Of a stretch of 64,000 bases of DNA, positions 41,357 through 49,097 are shown in pieces. The translations under genes were made by a program, and so were the position numbers. This stretch comes from DALYJJ01 sp033763935 (GTDB lineage Bacteria; Acidobacteriota; Terriglobia; Bryobacterales; Bryobacteraceae): positions 62,001 through 126,000 of the forward strand of contig JANRJO010000100.1 of the NCBI GenBank assembly GCA_033763935.1, given 5' to 3'. Below the pieces are notes generated by a model. That model was given only the letters and a program-made list of their open reading frames with translations, searched no databases and had not been told where the DNA came from. Numbering within the stretch: the first letter of the stretch is position 1; every line of letters begins with the position of its first letter.

Positions 41357-42654
41357 TTCGCGGTGATCCAGCTTGCGATGTCCGCCACCGCCTCCGAGGC
41401 TACATGGCCCTCCTTCTGGTATTCAGCCGGCGTGGATTTGCCTTGGCCTTCCATGAAGAGGTGGTTGAGGGAGGGGTAGCTCTTAAGCGTTGCGGTGTTG
41501 CGATCGCCCAGCGCCTTCTTCCAGCCGGCGAAGTCCTCCATTGTCACCTGGTGGTCGCGCTCGCCGTGCAGCACCAGGATCGGAATCGACAGCTTCCTCG
41601 CCTCCCCCGCGGGATCGTACTGGCGCAATCCGATGAGGTACGACGCAGGCATGCCCAACACCATGGCGCCCTCAACCGGCTTCTCCATCTTCTTGAGAGC
41701 CGCTACATCCGCCTTCACCGCCTCCAGCCGCTTCTGCATGTCCGCGTTCTCGGGATAGAGCGATGCGAGATACGTCATCTGCTCGAGGACCAGATCTTCG
41801 AGCGGGCGAGTGAATCCCGCGAGAATGGCGATGCCGGCGAGATGGCCGTCAGCGGCAGCGATGCGCGGCGCGGCGTAGGCGCCGAGGCTGTGGCCGAGAA
41901 CGTAGATTCGCTTGGCGTCGACGTCGGGCTGCGTACGCAGGAAATCGGCCGCGGCTACAGCGTCGTCAACGGTCTCGCCGTCGAGCGTAATCTCCTTCGC
42001 CAGGGCGAGTTTCGGCGCGTGTTGCCGGGTTCGCTTCTCGTAGCGCAGCACGGCGATGCCGCGCGACGCCAGACCCTCGGCCAGATCGCGGAACGGTTTG
42101 TTCGGTCCGATGCTCTCGTCACGGTCGTTCGGGCCGGAGCCGTGGACCAGCACGACGGCGGGGAACTTGCCGTCGCCCGCGGGCAGAGTGAGCGTGCCGG
42201 GTAGCGGCCAGTCTTTGGCTCCGACGGTTACCTGGCGTTCGCGGAAACTGTCGGGCTTCACATAGGGGGGCCGCTTCCAGGATGCCGCCTCGCCCTGCCT
42301 GGGCCGCATGAACATGCCCACCAGCTTGCCCTCCGCGTCCACCGCCACTTCGAACGTGATGTTGGCGTTGGCAAAGTCGCCGGCGATGGTGACGACGCTA
42401 TACGGACCGGCGATGCGCGTCTGCGGCTCGGCGATTTTCTTCGCCTCTCCCAGCCCGGCGACGCTGGGCTTCACCTGTTTCTCCAGAACCTCCATGGTGA
42501 GCTTCTGCTTCATCTCGGCGTTGAAGAGGGCCTGCAGTTCGGCCATCTTTCCGGCCAGCAGGAAGTCCAGGGCTTGTCGAGCAATGTGCGCGGGCGTCGG
42601 CGCTTGCGCGCACAACAGGGCGGCCGTCAGAAGGAGAATGGTACAGAATTTCAT
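41353..42654 (-). CDS. Secreted alpha/beta hydrolase with N-terminal DUF3887-like domain
   Basis: A 433-residue exported enzyme with signal peptide MKFCTILLLTAALLCAQ. Residues about 20-125 form a small NTF2-like domain (DUF3887 type, beginning ARQALDFLLAGKMAEL). The C-terminal hydrolase has PAVVLVHGSGPNDRDE (oxyanion region), the nucleophile elbow GHSLGAYAA, an Asp in LHGERDHQVT and the catalytic His in SLNHLF. The combination is a known one in Acidobacteria and Bacteroidetes, for esterases or peptidases of unknown substrate. The operon partner is an EamA transporter (ATGA overlap). Confidence 0.9.
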   Translation of the reverse strand: MKFCTILLLTAALLCAQAPTPAHIARQALDFLLAGKMAELQALFNAEMKQKLTMEVLEKQVKPSVAGLGEAKKIAEPQTRIAGPYSVVTIAGDFANANITFEVAVDAEGKLVGMFMRPRQGEAASWKRPPYVKPDSFRERQVTVGAKDWPLPGTLTLPAGDGKFPAVVLVHGSGPNDRDESIGPNKPFRDLAEGLASRGIAVLRYEKRTRQHAPKLALAKEITLDGETVDDAVAAADFLRTQPDVDAKRIYVLGHSLGAYAAPRIAAADGHLAGIAILAGFTRPLEDLVLEQMTYLASLYPENADMQKRLEAVKADVAALKKMEKPVEGAMVLGMPASYLIGLRQYDPAGEARKLSIPILVLHGERDHQVTMEDFAGWKKALGDRNTATLKSYPSLNHLFMEGQGKSTPAEYQKEGHVASEAVADIASWITAK

Positions 42655-42696
42655 GATGAGCCTCGGATGTACTACGCGCGCCCTACGAAAACGATG

Positions 42697-43575
42697 TCAG
42701 GCCGTGCGGGCGGCAACGAGATTCTTAATCAGGATGACCTCGTTCCCCTTTTCGTTATAGAACAATCCGTCGAGAAGCTGGCGGGCGAGCGAAATGCCGA
42801 AGCCGCCCGGCCGCATGCCGCGTTCCTGCCGGACGCCGAGATGATCGGTGGCAGAGTCAGGCGGGTTCGAGATGGCTGCGTGCTTGAGGTCGTCGAAGGA
42901 GAAGCCCGGTCCCGGATCGCGGATGTAGAATCCGACAAACGTGTCCGTACGCAGGCGGGTGACGGTGCACTTGTTGTTCGGGTTGTTCTTGCCGCCGTGT
43001 TCGATGGCGTTCAACAACACCTCGCGCAGCGCGGTCGCCATTTGATCGCGATCCTCCGGCCCGAAATCCGTGTCGAACTCGCGAAAGAACTGAACGGCCC
43101 GGTCCGCCGCATCGAACTTGCAGGCGAGGCGCAGCGCAACCCAGTGGGGAACGGCGCTCACCAGTTCAATGTCGTTGATGCAGCACGGGTCCGTAAGCGC
43201 CAGCTTCACCATGTCGATCAGCGCGGGCGCCGGGTACGGCCTGCGGAAGAAACTGTAGGCCTGGTCCCGGATGGCAGCAATGATCTCTTCGGGATGGGCG
43301 GCCGCCGCGGTAAGAATCAGAGGAGTGCCCGGAAAGCGGGACCGCATTCGCCGTAGCAGATCGAAGCCACCGAGCCCCGGCAGGTCGCGGTCGGCTATCA
43401 CCAGGCGGCAGCAGTGCTGGTTCAATCGTCGCCAAACTTGCTCCCCGTCTCCCGGCGTCTCTACGGAACACATCGCGGGATTCAGTTCCCGGCGAAGCAT
43501 TTCGCTGATCCCGGAATCCGGTTCACCGACAAGGATCGTGCAGGGCTCTGCCATGTTTGTCCGGATTGCTTCCAT
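42697..43575 (-). CDS. Receiver domain fused to HATPase (RsbW-like)
   Basis: A 292-residue two-domain regulator. The receiver domain (about residues 14-130) has VIADRDLPGLGGFDLLRRM, with Asp62 or Asp64 the likely phospho-site, plus the LTAAA and FRRPYP (Lys replaced by Arg) blocks. The ATPase domain (about 150-285) has LREVLLNAIEHGG (N box) and FYIRDPGPGFSFDDL with GMRPGGFGISLARQLLDG (G boxes), as in RsbW/SpoIIAB-type serine kinases. It lacks a HisKA domain. It may act as a phosphorylation-controlled anti-sigma factor or kinase. An internal ATG at 43554 is an alternative start. No sigma partner is adjacent. Confidence 0.85.
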   Translation of the reverse strand: MEAIRTNMAEPCTILVGEPDSGISEMLRRELNPAMCSVETPGDGEQVWRRLNQHCCRLVIADRDLPGLGGFDLLRRMRSRFPGTPLILTAAAAHPEEIIAAIRDQAYSFFRRPYPAPALIDMVKLALTDPCCINDIELVSAVPHWVALRLACKFDAADRAVQFFREFDTDFGPEDRDQMATALREVLLNAIEHGGKNNPNNKCTVTRLRTDTFVGFYIRDPGPGFSFDDLKHAAISNPPDSATDHLGVRQERGMRPGGFGISLARQLLDGLFYNEKGNEVILIKNLVAARTA

Positions 43576-43660
43576 AGATTCTATCGGCCTTGCAGTGCCC
43601 CTGTGTAGAGGCGATCACACTTTACCGTCCGTTTACGGGTTAAAATCGAGCCGAACCATC

Positions 43661-45037
43661 ATGAACCGACGCGGATTCCTCCTGGCATCATTGTTTTTGA
43701 CGTGCGCCGTTTCCCTCCCGGCGCAAAAACGCACGGCCCTCGACGAATACGTCGCCGCGCCGGACGAGAACTACCGGTACGAGTTGGTGAACACCGCGCA
43801 AGGCGGGGGTGTCACGGCTTACATCATCGAGATGACCTCGCAAGCGTGGCGAAAACCGAGCGAGGTCGATAACCCTCTCTGGAAACACGTCCTCACGGTG
43901 ATTCGCCCGGATACGGTGAAAACCGATACTGCCCTGCTGTTCATCGATGGCGGGTCGAACGACGGCCGGCGTCCGGCCGCCGCTGATCCGCGCATGGCCA
44001 AGATCGCCACGGAGACCCAATCGGTTGTCGCACACCTGCGGCAGGTACCCAATCAGCCGCTCACCTTCACCTCCGACCCCTTCCGCCGCCAGCTCCGCGA
44101 GGACGCGCTCATCGCCTACGGCATGCGGAAGTACCTCGAGACGGCTGACCCGCTCTGGGTCCTGCGTCTACCGATGACCAAGAGCGCAGTGAAGGCCATG
44201 GACACGACCATCGACTTTCTGGGCAAGCAGGACGGCGGCCCGAAAGTGAGCAAGTTCGTGGTAAGCGGCGGCTCCAAGCGAGGGTGGACCACGTGGACGA
44301 CCGCGGCGGTGGACAAGCGCGTGACGGCCATCATGCCGATGGTCATCGACGTTCTGAATAATGAGGTCTCGATGCGCCACCACTGGCGTGCGTACGGTTT
44401 CTTCGCCCCGGCGGTAGGCGACTACATTGAGTTACTGACTACCGAGATGGGCAACCCTCGTCTCAAGGAGATAGCCAGGATCGAGGACCCATACGAGTAC
44501 CGCGACCGGCTGACGATGCCAAAGTACATCGTGAACGCGGCCGGTGACCAGTTCTTCGTCTCCGACTCCTCGCAGTTCTACTGGAACGATCTGAAAGGCG
44601 AGAAGTACCTTCGCTACATCGCCAACGCCGACCACGGCATGCGTGACACCGATGTGCTGGAGACGTTGATTGCGTTCTACCAGTCCGTCATCGACAAGAA
44701 GCCGCGCCCGCGCTTTGACTGGACATTCGAAAAGGACGGCTCGATTCGGGTGAAAGTGCTCGACAAACCAACCGAAGTAAAGCTGTGGCAGGCGAGCAAC
44801 CCGCTGGCGCGAGACTTTCGAAAGGAGCGCATCGGACCGAACGGATATAAGGCCAGCGCCCTGGAACCGCAGGCCGGGGGCGAGTACTTTGCCAGCGTGC
44901 CGAAGCCGGAACGGGGATGGTCCGCCTTCTTCGTCGAACTCACCTTCGACAGCGGAACGAAGTACCCCTACAAGTTCACCACGGGCATTCGCGTGACTCC
45001 GGATGCACTCCCATTCGCGGACCTGAAACGCAAATAG
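43661..45037 (+). CDS. PhoPQ-activated pathogenicity-related (PqaA) family protein, exported
   Basis: A 458-residue secreted protein. ATG 43661 yields the signal peptide MNRRGFLLASLFLTCAVSLPA; the twin Arg is compatible with Tat export. The fold is an alpha/beta-hydrolase variant, with the nucleophile region FVVSGGSKRGWTTW (Ser near residue 203) and the PqaA family block VDKRVTAIMPMVIDVLN. The conserved DPYEYRDRLTMPKYIVNAAGDQFF and HGMRDTDV segments supply the other catalytic residues. PqaA in Salmonella is linked to resistance to antimicrobial peptides; the role here is unknown. It is divergent from the receiver/ATPase gene. Confidence 0.9.
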   Translation: MNRRGFLLASLFLTCAVSLPAQKRTALDEYVAAPDENYRYELVNTAQGGGVTAYIIEMTSQAWRKPSEVDNPLWKHVLTVIRPDTVKTDTALLFIDGGSNDGRRPAAADPRMAKIATETQSVVAHLRQVPNQPLTFTSDPFRRQLREDALIAYGMRKYLETADPLWVLRLPMTKSAVKAMDTTIDFLGKQDGGPKVSKFVVSGGSKRGWTTWTTAAVDKRVTAIMPMVIDVLNNEVSMRHHWRAYGFFAPAVGDYIELLTTEMGNPRLKEIARIEDPYEYRDRLTMPKYIVNAAGDQFFVSDSSQFYWNDLKGEKYLRYIANADHGMRDTDVLETLIAFYQSVIDKKPRPRFDWTFEKDGSIRVKVLDKPTEVKLWQASNPLARDFRKERIGPNGYKASALEPQAGGEYFASVPKPERGWSAFFVELTFDSGTKYPYKFTTGIRVTPDALPFADLKRK

Positions 45038-45038
45038 G

Positions 45039-45446
45039 CTATTTCAGGCGGAAGTTTCTGCCGGAGGATTCGAGGACGTAGTATTGCGGGTCCGCTCCGG
45101 CATTGCGATAGGCGGCACCGAGCGCGTGCTGATATGCCTCCCGCAAGGCTTTCGCCTCCCCGGTGCTGAAGAAGGTGCGCAGAGGCCGCTCCGGCTGCTG
45201 AAGGCGGTAGCGTGTGAACGCCGCCTGCATCCGCCTGTGCAATGTGACCAAATCCCGCTCATCCGCCTCTTGCATGCGCGGTGCCCCGGCTCGCAACTCC
45301 ACCACGTGAGCGCTGATCGGCGCGAGGTGCGCTACCCGTGCCGGCGGTTCCGCCATGCGATCCCCTTCCGCAAGGGCGGGCGCTAGCACGACGGCGGCGA
45401 ACAGAGCAAAGCGAGACGCTTTCGAAATGTTACAGAACCATGACAT
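45039..45446 (-). CDS. Hypothetical secreted protein (135 aa)
   Basis: The product starts with a hydrophobic segment (SRFALFAAVVLAPALA) that looks like a signal peptide, followed by a hydrophilic helical part rich in Arg, Glu and Ala, ending SGRNFRLK. I do not recognise the family. ATG 45446 has only a weak purine run upstream. It is convergent with the PqaA gene, 1 nt apart. The next 216 nt upstream contain nothing I can assign confidently. Confidence 0.5.
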   Translation of the reverse strand: MSWFCNISKASRFALFAAVVLAPALAEGDRMAEPPARVAHLAPISAHVVELRAGAPRMQEADERDLVTLHRRMQAAFTRYRLQQPERPLRTFFSTGEAKALREAYQHALGAAYRNAGADPQYYVLESSGRNFRLK

Positions 45447-45662
45447 TTCGATCCCGTCAAAATTATGTTTCAGAAGAGTTACGAAGTCAATGAAAAGTTC
45501 GTGCGCGATCTGCCCTGGGAGATTCAGTACGACCGAAGGATGCGCACCACCCTCAAGCCAAGTCTACGAGCCAGGAGGTTCTCGTTTGAGCACTACAGAC
45601 GGACAAGATCGGCGCGGTCTTCTGCGCAGATCGCGGTAGACAAGCAGAGGACGAGGCGCTCT

Positions 45663-46352
45663 TCAGCACGCTGCGGAGCGCTTCAACAGCTCTCCACCGG
45701 AGCGCCTCTTGGCCGCCTGTAGCGCCCGCAACCAGATGAGCAGGCAAAGCAGGTGGCTGACAATGATCGCGTAGTACGCAGGAACCGCAAGCCGCCGATC
45801 GATGATCGTGAGGGATAACGCGATCGCGTGGCCTGCCGACTGGAGCCCGAGCCCCCCCGATAGCATCAGGACGGTGCGATCGAAGTTCCCGCCACTGGCC
45901 ATTTTCATCCACAACGCCATGTTCGCCAAGGCCACCCAGAACCCGAGGTTGCGTGTGACGTTCGCCATCAGCATGTAAATCGAATGGTCGGCCCAAAGCT
46001 CATAGAGGACGCTGATCAGCGTCACCACAAAGGCACCCGCCACGACCAGCCGCAGCATCGGCCCGCGCGTTGGCCGCGTTGCCAGAGCCCGCTGAATAAA
46101 CGATAGGACTAACGCGGTTAGCAGGATCGTCACTGCCGTTTCCAGCACCCAATAGTACTTCGCGATACCCGAGTTCCACGCTCCGCCTTCGATGTAGAGA
46201 CTATTGGATACGACGGTAGCGGCAAACATGCCTAGCAGGTAGACAGCAAGGGTGGGAAACTCGCGCAGCCGACCGCGCACCAAAACGGACAGCACTCCGA
46301 GTTGGAGTGCTGCCGATAGGCCCGCGAGTGTGAGAACAACAACTTCAGGCAT
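45663..46352 (-). CDS. Seven-TM membrane protein of unknown function
   Basis: A 229-residue protein with seven hydrophobic segments, opening PEVVVLTLAGLSAALQLGVLSVLVRGRLREFPTLAVYLLG. ATG 46352 has GAGG 6 nt upstream; a TTG 12 nt earlier is possible. It resembles uncharacterised small membrane proteins common in Acidobacteria, but I do not have a family name. The loops have no catalytic motif. It is 83 nt downstream of the repeat-protein gene on the same strand and might be co-transcribed with it. Confidence 0.65.
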   Translation of the reverse strand: MPEVVVLTLAGLSAALQLGVLSVLVRGRLREFPTLAVYLLGMFAATVVSNSLYIEGGAWNSGIAKYYWVLETAVTILLTALVLSFIQRALATRPTRGPMLRLVVAGAFVVTLISVLYELWADHSIYMLMANVTRNLGFWVALANMALWMKMASGGNFDRTVLMLSGGLGLQSAGHAIALSLTIIDRRLAVPAYYAIIVSHLLCLLIWLRALQAAKRRSGGELLKRSAAC

Positions 46353-46435
46353 GGCGACCCTCAATTACAGATCGCCCGAACTGCCCGCTTTCGATAGATG
46401 ATTGGCGAACTTTCCGCCAGCCACCACCGACAGCC

Positions 46436-46816
46436 TTACTTGTCTTCCATGTGCGGATCGGCCGGCGGCACCGGGATCAGGTTCAGCTTGTCTCCCATGT
46501 GCGGATCAGCCGGAGGCACCGGGATCAAGTTCAGCTTGTCTTCCATATGGGGATCGGCCGGCGGCACCGGAATGAGGTTCAGTTTGTCCTCCATGTGCGG
46601 ATCGGCCGGAGGCACCGGAATCAGGTTGAGGACGATCTCCATGTGGGGATCGGCCGGAGGAACGGGGATCAAGTTCAGCGCCACTTCCATGTGTGGATCG
46701 GCGGGAGGCACGGGGATGAGAGCATGGGAGCCCCCGAAGAGGGAGCTGGCGCCGAGGACGACCAAGAGCGTGCTGAGTGTGACCAGAAACTTCAACATAT
46801 TGAGGGTTTTGGACAT
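46436..46816 (-). CDS. Secreted protein with six tandem 16-residue repeats
   Basis: A 126-residue product. Residues 1-32 resemble a signal peptide (MSKTLNMLKFLVTLSTLLVV, then ending near GGSHA). The rest is six copies of a 16-residue unit (LIPVPPADPHM followed by E or G, two variable residues and LN; the last copy is truncated). Each unit has Asp, His and Met/Glu that could bind metal, and a PVPP turn. DNA copies are 48 nt and well conserved. I do not recognise the family. ATG 46816 is preferred over an upstream GTG because the signal peptide follows. An ExeA ATPase gene precedes it and a 7-TM gene follows. Confidence 0.7.
   Translation of the reverse strand: MSKTLNMLKFLVTLSTLLVVLGASSLFGGSHALIPVPPADPHMEVALNLIPVPPADPHMEIVLNLIPVPPADPHMEDKLNLIPVPPADPHMEDKLNLIPVPPADPHMGDKLNLIPVPPADPHMEDK
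46439..46720. repeat. Six 48-nt tandem coding repeats
   Basis: The 48-nt units encode the 16-residue repeats. Positions vary mainly at third bases and at the two codons before LN (VA, IV, DK, DK, DK, then DK at the truncated end), and one unit has Gly in place of Glu. The pattern indicates expansion by slipped-strand or unequal recombination under selection for the PVPPADPHM core. Confidence 0.85.
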
Positions 46817-46934
46817 TTCTTGTCTCTTTTCTTGTAGTGTCTGCACCTTAGGCTCTGGTAGTGATTGAGGGACAGAGCTAAGAGGAACAACTCAAGCGTA
46901 AGAGACAACACTCCGCGTCATCGTTAGGATTATT

Positions 46935-46952
46935 CCTTATCTACTAATAAGG
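46935..46952. promoter_or_regulatory. 6-bp inverted repeat in an AT-rich intergenic stretch
   Basis: CCTTAT and ATAAGG flank a 6-nt spacer in the only AT-rich part of the 190-bp gap between the repeat protein and the ExeA ATPase. It could be an operator or the upstream part of the repeat gene's promoter; no clear -10/-35 pair is visible. Confidence 0.25.
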
Positions 46953-47006
46953 TGACAGCTCTAGGACAAACCGAGGACAAAAGGAGGAGACTCTAGGGGA
47001 AGGAAC

Positions 47007-47891
47007 CTACTCAAGTCGGCGAGTAAAGGCAGTCGGGTCAGCGACTTCCACGAACGCGCGGCGCGGACGGCGGCCCGGCCACTCCAGCCGAAGATCGTTG
47101 CACACTTCGTCGAGCATCTCGAGCGACGCCTGCCGCGACTCCAGAGCGAATGCCGTGAGCAGGAGGTTGTCGCAGATGGTATTGATCAGACGGGGGATAC
47201 CCTGGGATCGGACCTGCAACTCGGTGATCACCTCGGGCGAAAAGACCGTCTGGTGAGGCATTCCCGCTTTCTCCAGGCGGGAATTCACATAACTTGTTGT
47301 TTCTTCCATGTCGAACGGGCGTAAGTGGCAGCGCAGAATGATTCGCTGCTTCAGTTGGCGGAGATCCGGCGCGTCGAGTTTGCGGTCGAGCTCCGGCTGG
47401 CCTGCAAGGATGATCTGCAACAGCTTGCCGATTCGTGGGTTCTCGAGATTTCCCAGCAGCCGGATCTCCTCGAGCACCTCCCAATCGAGGTTGTGCGCCT
47501 CATCCACCATCAGCACCGTGGTGCGGCCTTCGTTCGCCTGCTGGATGAGGACCTGGTTGAGGGCGAAGAGTACCTCCGTCTTCGAACTCCGGTTGCACCG
47601 GAGGTCGAGATCGTATGCGATCATCTCAAAGAACTGCTGGACCGTCAGGCGGGAGTTGAACAGGAAGGCAAACTCGATGTACTGCGACGAAAGGTAGTCC
47701 CGCAGGCACTCGAGCATCGTGGTCTTGCCGGTACCGACCTCACCCGTCAGGACGATGAAACCTTTACGGCTTTGCACGCCGTAAATCAGGTTGGCCAGCG
47801 CCTCCTCGTGGGGACGGCTGCGGTAGAGGAATGCCGGATCCGGACTCAGCGCAAACGGGTTCTCTTTGAAGCCGAAGAATGCGTTGTACAT
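47007..47891 (-). CDS. ExeA/GspA-type AAA ATPase
   Basis: A 294-residue ATPase of the ExeA family, opening MYNAFFGFKENPFALSPDP, the family signature. Walker A is GEVGTGKTT, Walker B is TVLMVDEAHNL, and a sensor region follows with RIILRCHLRPFDMEET. ExeA relatives help assemble type II secretion secretins through peptidoglycan, or serve exopolysaccharide loci; this copy lacks the C-terminal peptidoglycan-binding domain. It begins 57 nt downstream of the csm5 stop on the same strand, so a run-on transcript from the csm operon is possible, though the family is not known for CRISPR function. Confidence 0.9.
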   Translation of the reverse strand: MYNAFFGFKENPFALSPDPAFLYRSRPHEEALANLIYGVQSRKGFIVLTGEVGTGKTTMLECLRDYLSSQYIEFAFLFNSRLTVQQFFEMIAYDLDLRCNRSSKTEVLFALNQVLIQQANEGRTTVLMVDEAHNLDWEVLEEIRLLGNLENPRIGKLLQIILAGQPELDRKLDAPDLRQLKQRIILRCHLRPFDMEETTSYVNSRLEKAGMPHQTVFSPEVITELQVRSQGIPRLINTICDNLLLTAFALESRQASLEMLDEVCNDLRLEWPGRRPRRAFVEVADPTAFTRRLE

Positions 47892-47948
47892 TTCAAACCG
47901 GAAACCAGATCCGCCGACAGATCGAATAGTACCATGAGGCCCCGCGTC

Positions 47949-49097
47949 CTAGCCGACCTCGAGAAGCACCCAGCCCGGGAGGGCAGCCGGCTGATTGCCG
48001 ACGAACACAATTCGACGTGTCTTCGGGAAGGGCATGCCGGAGGCCAGCGCCCGCGCAAAGAACGGAAGTTGACCGACCGTTCTCCGGTAGTCCTCACTTC
48101 CTGTATCGACCGTACCGCTCTTTCCCAGCAGACCCGTACCCCATCCTAAGGGGAAAATGCAGCCCTGGCCCGCTCCCCGCACGGCGTCCAGGCGTTGCTG
48201 CAACATTTCCAGCGACGCCCGCAGCGGCACAAGCCCCGTCCAGTCGGCATACTGGCGATGAAGCGACAGAATCCGCGCCGAATAGCTATTCGCCGCCTCC
48301 GCAAGTCGCGCATAGTCCACCGGTTCCCTCCAGTGGAGGGCGCGCAGCACGTCCGGCTGGCTGAAGAACGGTCGCTGTTGCCACTCGCCCTCAAACACCG
48401 CGCCGGGCGCGGCCATCTCCGCAAAGATCGGCGTACTCTCCTCGATCCGCCGCGTCTCCACAGTGCCGCGCGGACTCTGCTTCCATCCCAACTCGTAACG
48501 CCCGCCCTTTGCGACAAGAGTAGAAACACGAACCAGATAAACCCGGAAGGCCGACGCGGGAACCGCCCGGGAGTCGCTCACGGCAACCGGTTTGAGTCGG
48601 CTGACACCCGCCGCGCCGAGGGACGCGTTCTCTACCACCTCCCCCGGATTCCGGGGAGGCCGGTCGCCCTTGAACCGGTTGTCCAGTTCCTTGAGCGCCG
48701 CGTCGCTCCACCGGGCGTTCAGCAGACCAGTACGCAAAGCGCCCTTCAGTGCTGACCCCGGGAGGTACGCACCGGCAGGCCCAGAGGCAAAAGTAGGAAT
48801 AAAAAGGTTTTCCGATCGCGCCTTCTCCCAAACAGCAGTATAGGCAGCGTGGTCGAACGGGATGCGGCGGCCGGCAAAGTTCTGGGCAAAACCGCCCCAG
48901 GACGAGAAGTCGAGTTTGTCGGCTTTTCGTATCTGGGTCAGGTAGCCTTCCAGGCGAGAGCCTTTCGCCAGCAGGCGGAAAATCCGAGTCTGGTCAAGGA
49001 CGTTCACCTGATCCCGCCAGACCATGTAGTCGATCGGCGAGAGCTTCCCGCCGTCTCCGACTAGAGTAGGAGTAAGGCAAGTGACGCGGTAGTTCAT
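47949..49097 (-). CDS. csm5: Type III-A CRISPR complex RAMP subunit Csm5
   Basis: A 382-residue RAMP. The start is ATG 49097, in the TGATG overlap with csm4, with GAGAGGA ahead of it. It has a family-typical LTPTLVGDGGKLSPIDYMVWRD N-terminus, the LPGSALKGALRTGLLNARW glycine-rich segment of Csm5/Cas7-like proteins, and a C-terminal PLGWGTGLLGKSG loop. Csm5 caps the 3' end of the crRNA in the Csm complex and helps recruit processing nucleases. It is the last gene of the csm run; the ExeA ATPase gene follows. Confidence 0.92.
   Translation of the reverse strand: MNYRVTCLTPTLVGDGGKLSPIDYMVWRDQVNVLDQTRIFRLLAKGSRLEGYLTQIRKADKLDFSSWGGFAQNFAGRRIPFDHAAYTAVWEKARSENLFIPTFASGPAGAYLPGSALKGALRTGLLNARWSDAALKELDNRFKGDRPPRNPGEVVENASLGAAGVSRLKPVAVSDSRAVPASAFRVYLVRVSTLVAKGGRYELGWKQSPRGTVETRRIEESTPIFAEMAAPGAVFEGEWQQRPFFSQPDVLRALHWREPVDYARLAEAANSYSARILSLHRQYADWTGLVPLRASLEMLQQRLDAVRGAGQGCIFPLGWGTGLLGKSGTVDTGSEDYRRTVGQLPFFARALASGMPFPKTRRIVFVGNQPAALPGWVLLEVG

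Noticed and set aside
45465..45722. An 85-codon plus-strand frame in the gap after the 135-aa hypothetical gene
   Set aside because: No ribosome binding site, Arg/Ser-rich C-terminus, and its end runs antisense into the 7-TM gene. The first 25 residues look more natural, so a degraded gene is possible but not supportable.
46439..46720. 48-nt repeats as a CRISPR array
   Set aside because: The units are directly adjacent with no spacers and keep an open frame; they are coding repeats of a secreted protein.
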